A stretch of 64,000 nt of DNA from Colwellia piezophila ATCC BAA-637 (GTDB lineage: Bacteria; Pseudomonadota; Gammaproteobacteria; Enterobacterales; Alteromonadaceae), in contig NZ_KB905176.1 of the NCBI RefSeq assembly GCF_000378625.1, positions 2,887 to 66,886 on the forward strand, in the 5' to 3' direction. The notes below the pieces were generated by a model. That model made no database searches. It had not been told where the DNA came from and worked only from the letters and a program-made list of their open reading frames with translations. Shown piece after piece: positions 46,408 to 54,514 of this stretch (the first letter of the stretch is position 1; each line of letters opens with the position of its first letter). A program made the translations under genes and the position numbers.

Positions 46408-47061
46408 TTAAGAGAACATTTTTTTAAAACTATCAGCCATCTTAACGAACTTCTCTTTCATTGTGCGCTTTAAATCGATATCGACACTACTAAATATTGA
46501 AAATCCTTCAATAATAATGGTTGGTGTCGTAGCACTTACATGGCTAGCGACATTATTAGGGGCTGAGTTATCAATACTGGCAAAAATACAAAAAGCTTTA
46601 GACGCGACATTAATATTTTCCGGCACATAAATAGTATCACTACTAAATAAGCTAAACATTATTATACGGACTTCTTGTTGACTAAATATGGCATCAGTAA
46701 AGTCGATTTCAGTACTACTAAACAGACTAAAATAACGTATCTGCTTGGCAACCTTAAAGGCACCGCCACGATTGCTGCTACTAAAGATATTCACCATGGT
46801 ATCGACTTCTTCGGCCTCACCGGCAACATAGTTCGGCGCTAAGTCTTGCTTTTTGCTTTCAACAAACGCTTTATCTACCGCCAGGGGTAAATCGTTAGTT
46901 AGCTCAACAAGCGCTTGATGATTAGCCAATTCCATCGCTTGATCTAACCTGCGTTCAAACGCCTCATATGATATTTCACCGTGGCTATAGTTCATGATTA
47001 ATTGATCAATCACTTCGCTACGGACTGTTTCAATGGGTCTATCTGCTAGGGTAACGGTCAT
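46408..47061 (-). CDS. DUF1707/LiaF-C-like protein
   Basis: This is 217 residues from the ATG at 47061, which follows AAGGAAAG. The N-terminal 55 residues match the DUF1707 (SHOCT-like) module: YSHGEISYEAFERRLDQAM. The C-terminal half (about 95-200) has repeated FSLFSS-type strands of the LiaF/DUF2154 cell-wall-stress domain. No membrane helix is present, which is unusual for LiaF proteins. The role is likely in envelope stress sensing, as inference. Confidence 0.75.
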   Translation of the reverse strand: MTVTLADRPIETVRSEVIDQLIMNYSHGEISYEAFERRLDQAMELANHQALVELTNDLPLAVDKAFVESKKQDLAPNYVAGEAEEVDTMVNIFSSSNRGGAFKVAKQIRYFSLFSSTEIDFTDAIFSQQEVRIIMFSLFSSDTIYVPENINVASKAFCIFASIDNSAPNNVASHVSATTPTIIIEGFSIFSSVDIDLKRTMKEKFVKMADSFKKMFS

Positions 47062-47151
47062 TTTACTTTCCTTGTTCTTATACAAATCCCACTAACTATG
47101 TGATCATTTCTACTTGCTAAAATTACCAACTACTTCGTTATTTAATAATTA

Positions 47152-47206
47152 ACGCTGCATGGATGCAGCTTGTTAGACAATGCAGGAGCATATTGTCCTG
47201 AATAAC
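47152..47206 (+). repeat. Two-hairpin dispersed repeat, copy B
   Basis: This 55-bp unit matches the minus strand of 12185-12239 without gaps. Hairpin 1 is a perfect palindrome GCTGCAT-GG-ATGCAGC. Hairpin 2 is GACAATG-CAGGAGCA-TATTGTC, with the same 8-base loop as copy A but different stem bases that still pair. Flanking sequence is not shared, so this copy lacks the terminal inverted repeats of the element at 12106. Confidence 0.8.
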
Positions 47207-47515
47207 TAGTTATCAAAGTAAACGTCTTGTATTTGGCAGTTTTTTCTACGTATAAAATAGATCACCTAATTAATGGAACTGGTATATAAGCTTAAATTAC
47301 TTATTTACATATGAGTAACACTATAACAAAGGTAGTAGCAATGACAGTGCCAAAAACATTAACTATAAAATACAATTAGTTATATAAAAATAAAAAGTAA
47401 GCAATTATATAAATACAATTAACTGGTTATTTTGACTAAAATCAGGGGGATATAGCAGGAAAGAGCTTAAAGAAAGATTGTAAGATTTAGGACGAGTATA
47501 CGTGTAGGTGCAAGT
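47207..47515. other. AT-rich intergenic stretch
   Basis: About 310 nt of very AT-rich sequence lie between the repeat and the miaE terminator. No open frame, RNA gene or convincing promoter is visible. It probably contains the start region for no gene, since both flanking genes run on the minus strand and miaE ends here. Confidence 0.5.
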
Positions 47516-47567
47516 ATAAATAAAAATCACTCATTGACGAGAAATGACATGAGTCAATAAGTGATTT
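47516..47567 (-). terminator. Terminator of miaE
   Basis: On the minus strand AAATCACT-T-ATTGAC pairs with GTCAAT-G-AGTGATTT around a 14-base loop, then TTTATTTATA follows. The stem is long (14 pairs with one internal mismatch). It lies about 36 nt after the miaE stop. Confidence 0.75.
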
Positions 47568-47602
47568 AGCGTTGTGTAATACACCAAGAGAATAAGTAAC
47601 GA

Positions 47603-48175
47603 TTAGTGAAGGACTGCGCGAATAGGTAAAGCTGCACAAATCTTAGCTTCAGCAATTAAAATTTCTTCTAAACGTAGATCAACTTCAGCTTTGTCACAAT
47701 ACTCGTACGCCAGCTCAACAAATAAGTTTTTATGCTTTTCTTCTGACTTAGCAATAGCGACATAAAGATCTTTGTCTTTACCTTCAGGCAGGGCTTGTGA
47801 AACTAACCAAAATTTCTCATAACCGCGCGCTTCAATCACTGCGGCAACCAGTAATCTATCCATCATAAAATAGCTGGTGCCATTACGGAACAAGGCACGG
47901 AGCTGGTTAATGTAAGGGTCTTTTTTATCTTGACCTAAGGTGACATCGCGGGCGACAAGTAACTTTAATACTTGCTTGAAATGAATAAGCTCTTCAATAG
48001 CTAAGTCTGTCATCGCTCGAACCAATTTAGCTTTGTCTGGATAATGAGACAACATGGCCATTGCCATACCTGAAGCTTTCTTCTCGGCTGCGGCATGGTC
48101 TTGCAAAAATAGGTTAAAGTCAGCCATAACAGCATCAACCCAATCTTGGCCAGTGTGGTGTTTTAATTCAAACAT
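47603..48175 (-). CDS. miaE: tRNA-(ms2io6A) hydroxylase MiaE
   Basis: This is a 190-residue diiron enzyme of the ferritin-like fold that hydroxylates the isopentenyl group of ms2i6A37 in tRNA. Metal-binding glutamates are visible in HAAAEKKASG, IEELIHFKQV, IEARGYEKF and KSEEKHKNLF, the paired E and ExxH motifs. The start MFELKHHTGQDWVDAVMADF is typical. It is a single gene with its own terminator. Confidence 0.93.
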   Translation of the reverse strand: MFELKHHTGQDWVDAVMADFNLFLQDHAAAEKKASGMAMAMLSHYPDKAKLVRAMTDLAIEELIHFKQVLKLLVARDVTLGQDKKDPYINQLRALFRNGTSYFMMDRLLVAAVIEARGYEKFWLVSQALPEGKDKDLYVAIAKSEEKHKNLFVELAYEYCDKAEVDLRLEEILIAEAKICAALPIRAVLH

Positions 48176-48314
48176 ATTTACTACTCTCTAAAACTTTATT
48201 TACTTAATGAAAATCACACGTTTTAAATAATGCAATTTACTCAATACAATTGGCGTGATTTTACCTGTGAACACCGATTAGGACAATAATTAATATGCCT
48301 AGAGTTGATCTCGC

Positions 48315-48950
48315 TTAATAAAGCACTTTATCAATTTTACCTTTATTAGTCGATTCTACTTTTAACTTGTTATGAAGCCCTTGCCAGGCTTTTACTTTAC
48401 CGCCAAGGTTAATTTGTTTAAAACCGCCCTCTCTGGCGTTGCTGCTATCAATATCAAGGAAAGCTAACATGGTCAGGTAACTATTTTCATCACTGACATC
48501 TATGGTAAGTAAATCTTCTGCTCGGTCTTCAAAATAAACTTCAATGCCTTGTTGATGACGGTTATAACAGCTAAGTAAAAACTCGTCACTGTTAAGGTTT
48601 TCGTCGTTAAGTGGCGAGAAGACTTCATTATAACAACGTTTTAAGTGAGGGTTAAAACCACCATCAGTGCGTTGTAAATTGACTATCATGCGTTGTAATA
48701 ATTGCTTGATTGACGGCAGCCATTTTTCCGGAGGCCGAGTCAAATAAATAAACTTACTGTTAGGGAAGTGTTTATCCAACTTTTGATAATCACAAAATAT
48801 CGGCGTATCGGCTAGTACCTGCGCCTGAGAAAAAGTGTCTTGAGTATAAGCATTATGTGCGGTTTTAAAACCTTGCTCTAACATTGCTAAGCAAACACTG
48901 GTGGTTGCGGTTCTGGGTAAACCTATGATAAATATTTTCTCTTGTGACAC
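48315..48950 (-). CDS. Sulfotransferase-family protein
   Basis: This is a 211-residue P-loop-related protein. The 5'-phosphosulfate-binding loop is IIGLPRTATTSVC (about 7-19), and YLTRPPEKWLPSIKQL matches the 3'-phosphate-binding strand-helix. It probably transfers sulfate from PAPS; the acceptor is not known. It is divergent from the acetyl-CoA hydrolase fusion gene. Confidence 0.8.
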   Translation of the reverse strand: MSQEKIFIIGLPRTATTSVCLAMLEQGFKTAHNAYTQDTFSQAQVLADTPIFCDYQKLDKHFPNSKFIYLTRPPEKWLPSIKQLLQRMIVNLQRTDGGFNPHLKRCYNEVFSPLNDENLNSDEFLLSCYNRHQQGIEVYFEDRAEDLLTIDVSDENSYLTMLAFLDIDSSNAREGGFKQINLGGKVKAWQGLHNKLKVESTNKGKIDKVLY

Positions 48951-49178
48951 TGAACTAAACCCTTAAAATATGAAAAGACATAAAACTGATACATCTGTGA
49001 AATAGCAGTAAAATCAGACAAAATTACGTTAAAAACAGCTAATTATAACTTATTTCATCATTTAACAAACACACAATTGACAGTGATCAATAAATACCTT
49101 ATTTATGAGAGCATACTGAGTTCATAGCAAGCACAAACCTAGTCCATTCTGAGAGTAGGCAGTAGCCAAGGAAATTTC

Positions 49179-51035
49179 ATGACAGCACAAGATGAGCAGC
49201 GCGATAGTGTTAACTGGGCTGATTACCTAAAATCTGGCAATCGCATTTTTATCGGCTCCAATGCCGCGGTACCTAATGCCTTAATAGATGATTTAATTGC
49301 CAATAGCCAAGGCTTGCATGATATTGAAACCGTCCATATTTTAACGCTTTCCGAAAATGTATGGGCCAAGCGTGAACATAAAGACTTATTTAAGGTAAAT
49401 AGTTTATTTATTGGCGGTAAAAATATTCGCGAAGCCATTGCCGAGGGGCGTGGTGATTATACCCCTTGTTTTATTTCCGATGTGCCACGGTTATTTCATG
49501 AAAATATTTTACCCCTCGACGTGGCACTTATTATGGTCAGTCCACCCGATGAGTATGGTTACTGTTCATTAGGCGTGAGTGTTGATATCGTTTCTTCCGC
49601 AGTAAAAGCGGCTAAATATGTTATTGCCCAGATCAACCCGAAAATGCCACGCACTAACGGTCATAGTTTTGTGCATGTAAATCAAATTCATGCCTGGATA
49701 AACGTTGCACAAGATTTACCGCAAGTAAAACCACCCGAAGTGGATCGCCGCAACGAACAAATTGGTCAATATGTTGCTATGTTGGTTGAAAATGGCGCTA
49801 CCTTACAAATAGGCATAGGGAAGATACCCGAAGCGGTTTTACGTTATTTAGGTAATCATAAAGACTTAGGTATTCACAGTGAAATGATCTCCGATGGCGT
49901 GGTTGATTTGATGTTAAAAGGGGTTATTAATAACCGCCGAAAAACCTACCATAAAGGTAAAGCGGTAGCGACTTTTTGTATTGGCAGCCAAAAAGTATAT
50001 GACTTTGTTGATGGTAATCCTCACATAGAATTTTACCCATCAGAACATATCAACTCACCGGTAAAAATCGCTAAAAATGACAACATGGTGTCGATTAATA
50101 GTGCCATTGAAGTCGACTTAACCGGCCAGGTAGTTTCAGACTCTATTGGTTATCAATTTTACAGCGGCATTGGCGGACAAGTTGATTTTATTCGTGGCGC
50201 ATCGCTGAGTAAAGGCGGTATGCCTATTATTGCCCTGCCCTCAACTACCCGAGATGGCAAAATATCACGTATTGTTGCCCATATCACTGAAGGTGGCGGC
50301 GTAGTAACTTCGCGCGGCCATGTGTCCTATGTGGTGACCGAGTTTGGTATTGCGTCTTTGCGCGGTAAGAGTATTAGAGAGCGTGCCTTAGAGCTGATCA
50401 GAATTGCTCACCCTAAATTTAGGGATAAACTACTTGCCGATGTCCGCAAACATTATTGGGTGCCGGAATACCAAGAAAGCTCACCTAGCTCGGTACCTGA
50501 ACTCGGCTCAATTGAAATGAAGCGCTTTAATTTTGCCAATATTAATTATATCTTAAGACCATTAGCGCCGGCTGATGAGCGAAAGTTACAAGAGTTTTTC
50601 TATTCCCACAATAAAGAAACCTTGATGATGCGCTACAACCATCACATTACCCAGATGACTCGGGAGAAATCTTGTAACTTGGTCAGCGTGAACCAACATG
50701 TAGATCTTGCTTTGTGCTTTACCAAGAAAGATTCTTTAGGTGAAGCGATTCAAGCTGTGGCTCGATATTATTACATTGAAAGTATTAATAGTGGTGAGGT
50801 TGCCTTTGTTATTAAAGAAAGTTTACGTGGCCGCGGTATGGCAAGTACCTTACTTGGTGAAATGATCGCCATCGCTAAAATTCGAAAACTTGATAGCTTA
50901 GTGGCTTGTGTACGCAGTGATAATGGCTCTATGTTGAAAGTATTCGAACGTTCCGGTTTTGTCCGTCAAGCCAGTGAAGATTTTGATGAAGTGAGTTTAA
51001 AGCTGACCTTGATTGAAGAGTCAGTAGAAAGTTAA
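49179..51035 (+). CDS. Acetyl-CoA hydrolase/transferase fused to a GNAT acetyltransferase
   Basis: This is a 618-residue fusion. Residues about 10-430 are an acetyl-CoA hydrolase/CoA-transferase (4-hydroxybutyrate CoA-transferase-like) domain, with the catalytic Glu in SEMISDGVVDL and the CoA-binding SGIGGQVDFIRGA. Residues about 455-610 are a GNAT domain (YILRPLAPADERKLQEFFYS) with the acetyl-CoA loop ESLRGRGMASTLL. It might move acyl groups between CoA, carboxylates and protein lysines. A histone-deacetylase-like gene follows, so an acylation/deacylation pair is plausible but inferred. AAGGAAA precedes the ATG. Confidence 0.85.
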   Translation: MTAQDEQRDSVNWADYLKSGNRIFIGSNAAVPNALIDDLIANSQGLHDIETVHILTLSENVWAKREHKDLFKVNSLFIGGKNIREAIAEGRGDYTPCFISDVPRLFHENILPLDVALIMVSPPDEYGYCSLGVSVDIVSSAVKAAKYVIAQINPKMPRTNGHSFVHVNQIHAWINVAQDLPQVKPPEVDRRNEQIGQYVAMLVENGATLQIGIGKIPEAVLRYLGNHKDLGIHSEMISDGVVDLMLKGVINNRRKTYHKGKAVATFCIGSQKVYDFVDGNPHIEFYPSEHINSPVKIAKNDNMVSINSAIEVDLTGQVVSDSIGYQFYSGIGGQVDFIRGASLSKGGMPIIALPSTTRDGKISRIVAHITEGGGVVTSRGHVSYVVTEFGIASLRGKSIRERALELIRIAHPKFRDKLLADVRKHYWVPEYQESSPSSVPELGSIEMKRFNFANINYILRPLAPADERKLQEFFYSHNKETLMMRYNHHITQMTREKSCNLVSVNQHVDLALCFTKKDSLGEAIQAVARYYYIESINSGEVAFVIKESLRGRGMASTLLGEMIAIAKIRKLDSLVACVRSDNGSMLKVFERSGFVRQASEDFDEVSLKLTLIEESVES

Positions 51036-51075
51036 TCACTATTTGATAGTTAAATTTTAAACGACTTAAATATCC

Positions 51076-51197
51076 AGTGACTGTTCAGCTTTAAGCGTTA
51101 CAGCTCAAGTAAAAGGAAAAAGCACGGAGTTGACGTTAGTCAATGAGTACTTTTGACGCCTTAATTGAACTTTAACGAGACAAGCTGAATATTCACT
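51076..51197. repeat. Inverted-repeat hairpin element before the deacetylase gene
   Basis: AGTGACTGTTCAGCTT (51076-51091) is inverted at 51182-51197 (AAGCTGAATATTCACT) with 14 of 16 positions paired. Inside is a second long hairpin: AAAAGCAC ... TTGAC-GTTA-GTCAA ... GTACTTTT, centred near 51140. There is no open frame. It fills most of the gap between the fusion gene and the deacetylase gene and may be a small mobile or regulatory element. Confidence 0.55.
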
Positions 51198-51218
51198 AGC
51201 TAAAAAAAGAGAATAACT

Positions 51219-52178
51219 ATGCCAGTTGGAATTATAGGCCACTACAGATGTGGCGAACATGACATGGGTGAGCATCACCCTGAAAATGGAAAACGCTTAA
51301 CCGCTATTTCAGACCAATTAATTCGCAGTGGCTTAGATTATGTCGTCCGTCAGTTTGACTCAAAGCCTATCGATAAAAGCTTACTCGCCTTAGCGCACAC
51401 GCAAGAATATATTGATTTTGTTTTTGATAATGCCCCTACGGAAGCTAAAGGCGAACAATACTTTATCGTCGGTGAAGACGCAGTGATGAATAGCAAAACA
51501 CTGACTTCTATTTTGTATGCCGCCGGTGCTGCGGTTGATGCAGTCGATTTAGTCATGGATGGTACTTTAGGTTCAGCTTTTTGTGCGACAAGGCCGCCAG
51601 GTCATCACGCAGAACATGATAAAGGCATGGGTTTTTGCTTTTTTAATAATGTCGCCATCGCTGCCGCTTATGCCAAACAAAAGTATGCTTTAAAACGTGT
51701 GGCCATAGTCGACTTTGATGTCCATCACGGCAATGGTACAGAAGACATAATAAAAAACCATTTTAATGCCACACCCAAGGATGACAAAGGTTACCTGTTT
51801 TGCTCAAGTTACCAAGACCCACTGTACCCGTTTGAAGTTGAAGAAAGCAATACACCACCTATTATCAATACCCCATTAGCGGCGACAACAAAGGGTGAGC
51901 AGTTCCGCGAAAAACTAACCGCGCACTGGTTTCCAGCATTACACAAATTTAAACCAGAATTAATCATTATCTCGGCAGGCTTTGATGCCCACATCGAAGA
52001 TGATATCTCACAGGTGAGCTTAACTGAGTCCGATTATCGCTGGCTCACTGATGAGCTTAAAGTTATCGCCAATGAATACGGTGGAGGAAAAATTGTTTCG
52101 GTACTTGAAGGCGGTTATGCCCCTAGCGCGTTAGGCAGAAGTGTCGTTGCTCATATTAATGGCTTGATTGGGAATTAA
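51219..52178 (+). CDS. Histone deacetylase family protein (AcuC/amidohydrolase type)
   Basis: This is a 319-residue zinc-dependent deacetylase. Motifs are HHPENGKRL (about 21-29), RPPGHHAEHDKGMGFCFFNN (about 126-145, tandem His) and VDFDVHHGNGTED (zinc Asp and His), with SAGFDAHIEDD holding the second zinc Asp. Bacterial members deacetylate proteins such as acetyl-CoA synthetase or polyamines. It follows the acyltransferase fusion on the same strand. Confidence 0.9.
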   Translation: MPVGIIGHYRCGEHDMGEHHPENGKRLTAISDQLIRSGLDYVVRQFDSKPIDKSLLALAHTQEYIDFVFDNAPTEAKGEQYFIVGEDAVMNSKTLTSILYAAGAAVDAVDLVMDGTLGSAFCATRPPGHHAEHDKGMGFCFFNNVAIAAAYAKQKYALKRVAIVDFDVHHGNGTEDIIKNHFNATPKDDKGYLFCSSYQDPLYPFEVEESNTPPIINTPLAATTKGEQFREKLTAHWFPALHKFKPELIIISAGFDAHIEDDISQVSLTESDYRWLTDELKVIANEYGGGKIVSVLEGGYAPSALGRSVVAHINGLIGN

Positions 52179-52232
52179 TGGTGATTAAATATTAACAAAT
52201 CGCGCGATTAAACCCCCACCTACCATAGGCGG

Positions 52233-52310
52233 GAATTTATTCGCGCTTTCCGTTAAGAGAATTTATTCGCGCTTTCCGTTAAGGGAATTCATTCGCGTTT
52301 TCCGTTAAGG
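52233..52310. repeat. Three tandem copies of a 26-bp repeat
   Basis: GAATTTATTCGCGCTTTCCG followed by TTAAGA/G repeats three times head to tail, the third copy with two changes. It lies between the convergent deacetylase and outer-membrane protein genes, and is non-coding. Confidence 0.92.
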
Positions 52311-52322
52311 ATAAAGCGAGGT

Positions 52323-53606
52323 TTAGAAATACAAAGCTAAAGATAGTTGTGCATGATCATCATTACTTAAGGTATAGAGTAAGTCGTTTTCATCATTACT
52401 CTGCAGCAATCTAACATCAACACTGACAATAACGTTATCACCAAATCGACGATTGGCTTCGATAAGGAAACTAAAGGCATTGTGATCTAAATCACTGCCT
52501 ATGCCCATTAACAATTCACTACTTTGCATGTCGTTAAAGGCCAACCTAGCGCCTAAAAACAAGTCATTTTGCATCAGTGAACCTTGCGCGCCAAGTGCAA
52601 CTTCACCGCGTGAATCCCAGCTGTGCTCCATCAATAAACCTAAGTCGATATTCGATTCAAATACCCCAATAAAGCTGTATTCAAAACCTGCTTGCGTTGC
52701 CCAAAAATCTTCCAGACTAGTGCTGCGATGTATGCCCTCAAATTTCCATAACCAGTCGCCTAAGGTGGCTTGCACATCTACACCCAATTGATCCATTTGA
52801 GCATAGTATTGTTGTAAGGTGTTTTGCGTAGCAGGTGTTAGGTAAGCTTCTCGGTTAGTACCATGAAACCAATACGCACCTAAGTCAAAGTCACCAACAC
52901 TGTGAGCCCAACGCAAGGCCACATCAAGATGTTGCTGTCCCGCAGACGATTCATAACTGACATTTTCTTCATCAACCACTAACGGTCCACGTAAGCGCCC
53001 TTCTGCACCCGCATAAGTTCTTTCTCTAAAACCTGGCAGTAAAAACACATCTACAATGCCCCAATCATTAACCACAGATAAGTTAACCATTTGTTGGCCA
53101 AGTTTATCTTCACCATCAAAGTCTTCAACACCATCGGTTTGGTTGATCACATCAACAAGATGTTGAAACTCAGTAACGCCCCAAAACTCTTTACGAAATC
53201 CAACACGCAGTTCCCAATCATCACTGGCATGGACATAAGCGAGTTCACGAATATCACCATGAGTACGCTGCGAGTCTTGGCTATCGACTCGATAAAAAGG
53301 CGTAAAGATAATGCTATCGTTGCCACCATTCCATTGCCAGTAGAGCTCGGTCTCTATTGATAGTGACGTTTGACTATGACTCAACTGTTCAGGATAAAGC
53401 GCCTCTTTAAAAAAATAACGCTGCTCTATAGCAAGATTACTTGATGCTTCAAACTCAACATCACTAGCACCCTCACTAGCAAAGAGAGGGTTACTAAGCA
53501 GTAAGCTTGCGCCTACTGCCATACCTATTAGTGAGCCGGTAAGTTTTTTACTTGACGACTTATTTAAAGACTTTTTAAATGATAAGGACATCGACTTAAC
53601 GCGCAC
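52323..53606 (-). CDS. Outer-membrane beta-barrel protein of the RND exporter operon
   Basis: This is a 427-residue protein with a signal peptide (about 25-44, ending LFASEG). The body has alternating aromatic beta strands, and the last residues LSLALYF end in Phe, the signal for barrel assembly in the outer membrane. The start is GTG at 53606, overlapping the LolA-like gene by 11 nt, or ATG at 53591. I cannot name the family with certainty. The operon suggests it is the outer-membrane partner of the permease. Confidence 0.72.
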   Translation of the reverse strand: MRVKSMSLSFKKSLNKSSSKKLTGSLIGMAVGASLLLSNPLFASEGASDVEFEASSNLAIEQRYFFKEALYPEQLSHSQTSLSIETELYWQWNGGNDSIIFTPFYRVDSQDSQRTHGDIRELAYVHASDDWELRVGFRKEFWGVTEFQHLVDVINQTDGVEDFDGEDKLGQQMVNLSVVNDWGIVDVFLLPGFRERTYAGAEGRLRGPLVVDEENVSYESSAGQQHLDVALRWAHSVGDFDLGAYWFHGTNREAYLTPATQNTLQQYYAQMDQLGVDVQATLGDWLWKFEGIHRSTSLEDFWATQAGFEYSFIGVFESNIDLGLLMEHSWDSRGEVALGAQGSLMQNDLFLGARLAFNDMQSSELLMGIGSDLDHNAFSFLIEANRRFGDNVIVSVDVRLLQSNDENDLLYTLSNDDHAQLSLALYF

Positions 53607-54405
53607 GTTTTAATGAGTTACGGTTAAAGTCACTGTCGTTTAAGCCGGTTTTAAAGTTATAATTCGACCACTTTAATTCGGTACTTTTACCATTTTGGTG
53701 ATTGATCATTTCTTGAATATCAGCACGCCAATGTTTAGCTAAATATTGCTTATAGCCACTAAAGGTTAACGTTTTTAGCAGTGAGTCTTTACGGTCATAA
53801 AAATCGATTTTATGAATACGGTACTCTAGGGTATCAAGCCAAACGATACGACGAGTGTAACCTGAATTTTCGTCTACCGGATATTGTTCAACTTTGAAGT
53901 TGGTTAAACCGTTAAGTTCTTCAACGCCTAAATATTTGTAGCTGTACTTTTCTACTTCAAAAGAACTTAAATCTTCAAAAGCAAACTCTGAGCCCATAAA
54001 AGGCCCAGATTTATTACGTGATGAAATACGTTTAACACGTTTTAATGCCGGTAAAAACAACCATTGTTCATCGGCATCAACCGGATGTGAGAAGCTTAAA
54101 AAAGCAGTGCCTTTAACATCACGCGGTTTATTAAAAATAGTTAAACTTTTATCACCATCATCTAATACTTCAAGTGACTTCATCTTAATTTCACGAATAC
54201 TTTCTTGGCCTTGCTGGTTACGCAATAACATCACCATATCAGCAGTACTATCTTGCCAACCTAGATCGCGTTTTTTTGCTTCCATGGAAATATCTAAGCC
54301 TTTTTGCTCTTCTGCGCTTAGGGCAAAAGCAGCATTTGAAGCCAGCGATAAATTTAACGCACTTATCGCTAATAGTGCGCTAATTAAGTTTTTCTTAGTG
54401 AACAT
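53596..54405 (-). CDS. Periplasmic outer-membrane lipoprotein-sorting (LolA-like) protein
   Basis: This is a 269-residue protein with a signal peptide (about 1-28, ending AAFA). The mature part matches the LolA-like family found beside RND/MMPL exporters: DEQWLFLPALKRVKRISSRNK and KVEQYPVDENSGYTRRIVWLD. It forms an open barrel that carries lipids or lipoproteins across the periplasm in related systems. It lies between the RND permease and the barrel gene, overlapping the latter by 11 nt. Confidence 0.85.
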   Translation of the reverse strand: MFTKKNLISALLAISALNLSLASNAAFALSAEEQKGLDISMEAKKRDLGWQDSTADMVMLLRNQQGQESIREIKMKSLEVLDDGDKSLTIFNKPRDVKGTAFLSFSHPVDADEQWLFLPALKRVKRISSRNKSGPFMGSEFAFEDLSSFEVEKYSYKYLGVEELNGLTNFKVEQYPVDENSGYTRRIVWLDTLEYRIHKIDFYDRKDSLLKTLTFSGYKQYLAKHWRADIQEMINHQNGKSTELKWSNYNFKTGLNDSDFNRNSLKRAR

Positions 54406-54514
54406 AGTTAATCCTTATAACTTTTATCAAATTTTTATAAATTCTTATAAATGTATTGAGTAAACTTATCAGCCTTACACCGCTGATAAGTTTACTGGTT
54501 AGCTAGTGGCGTAA

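Noticed and set aside
52233-52310. The 26-bp triple repeat as a CRISPR array.
   Set aside because: The copies are directly adjacent with no unique spacers, and no cas gene is present.
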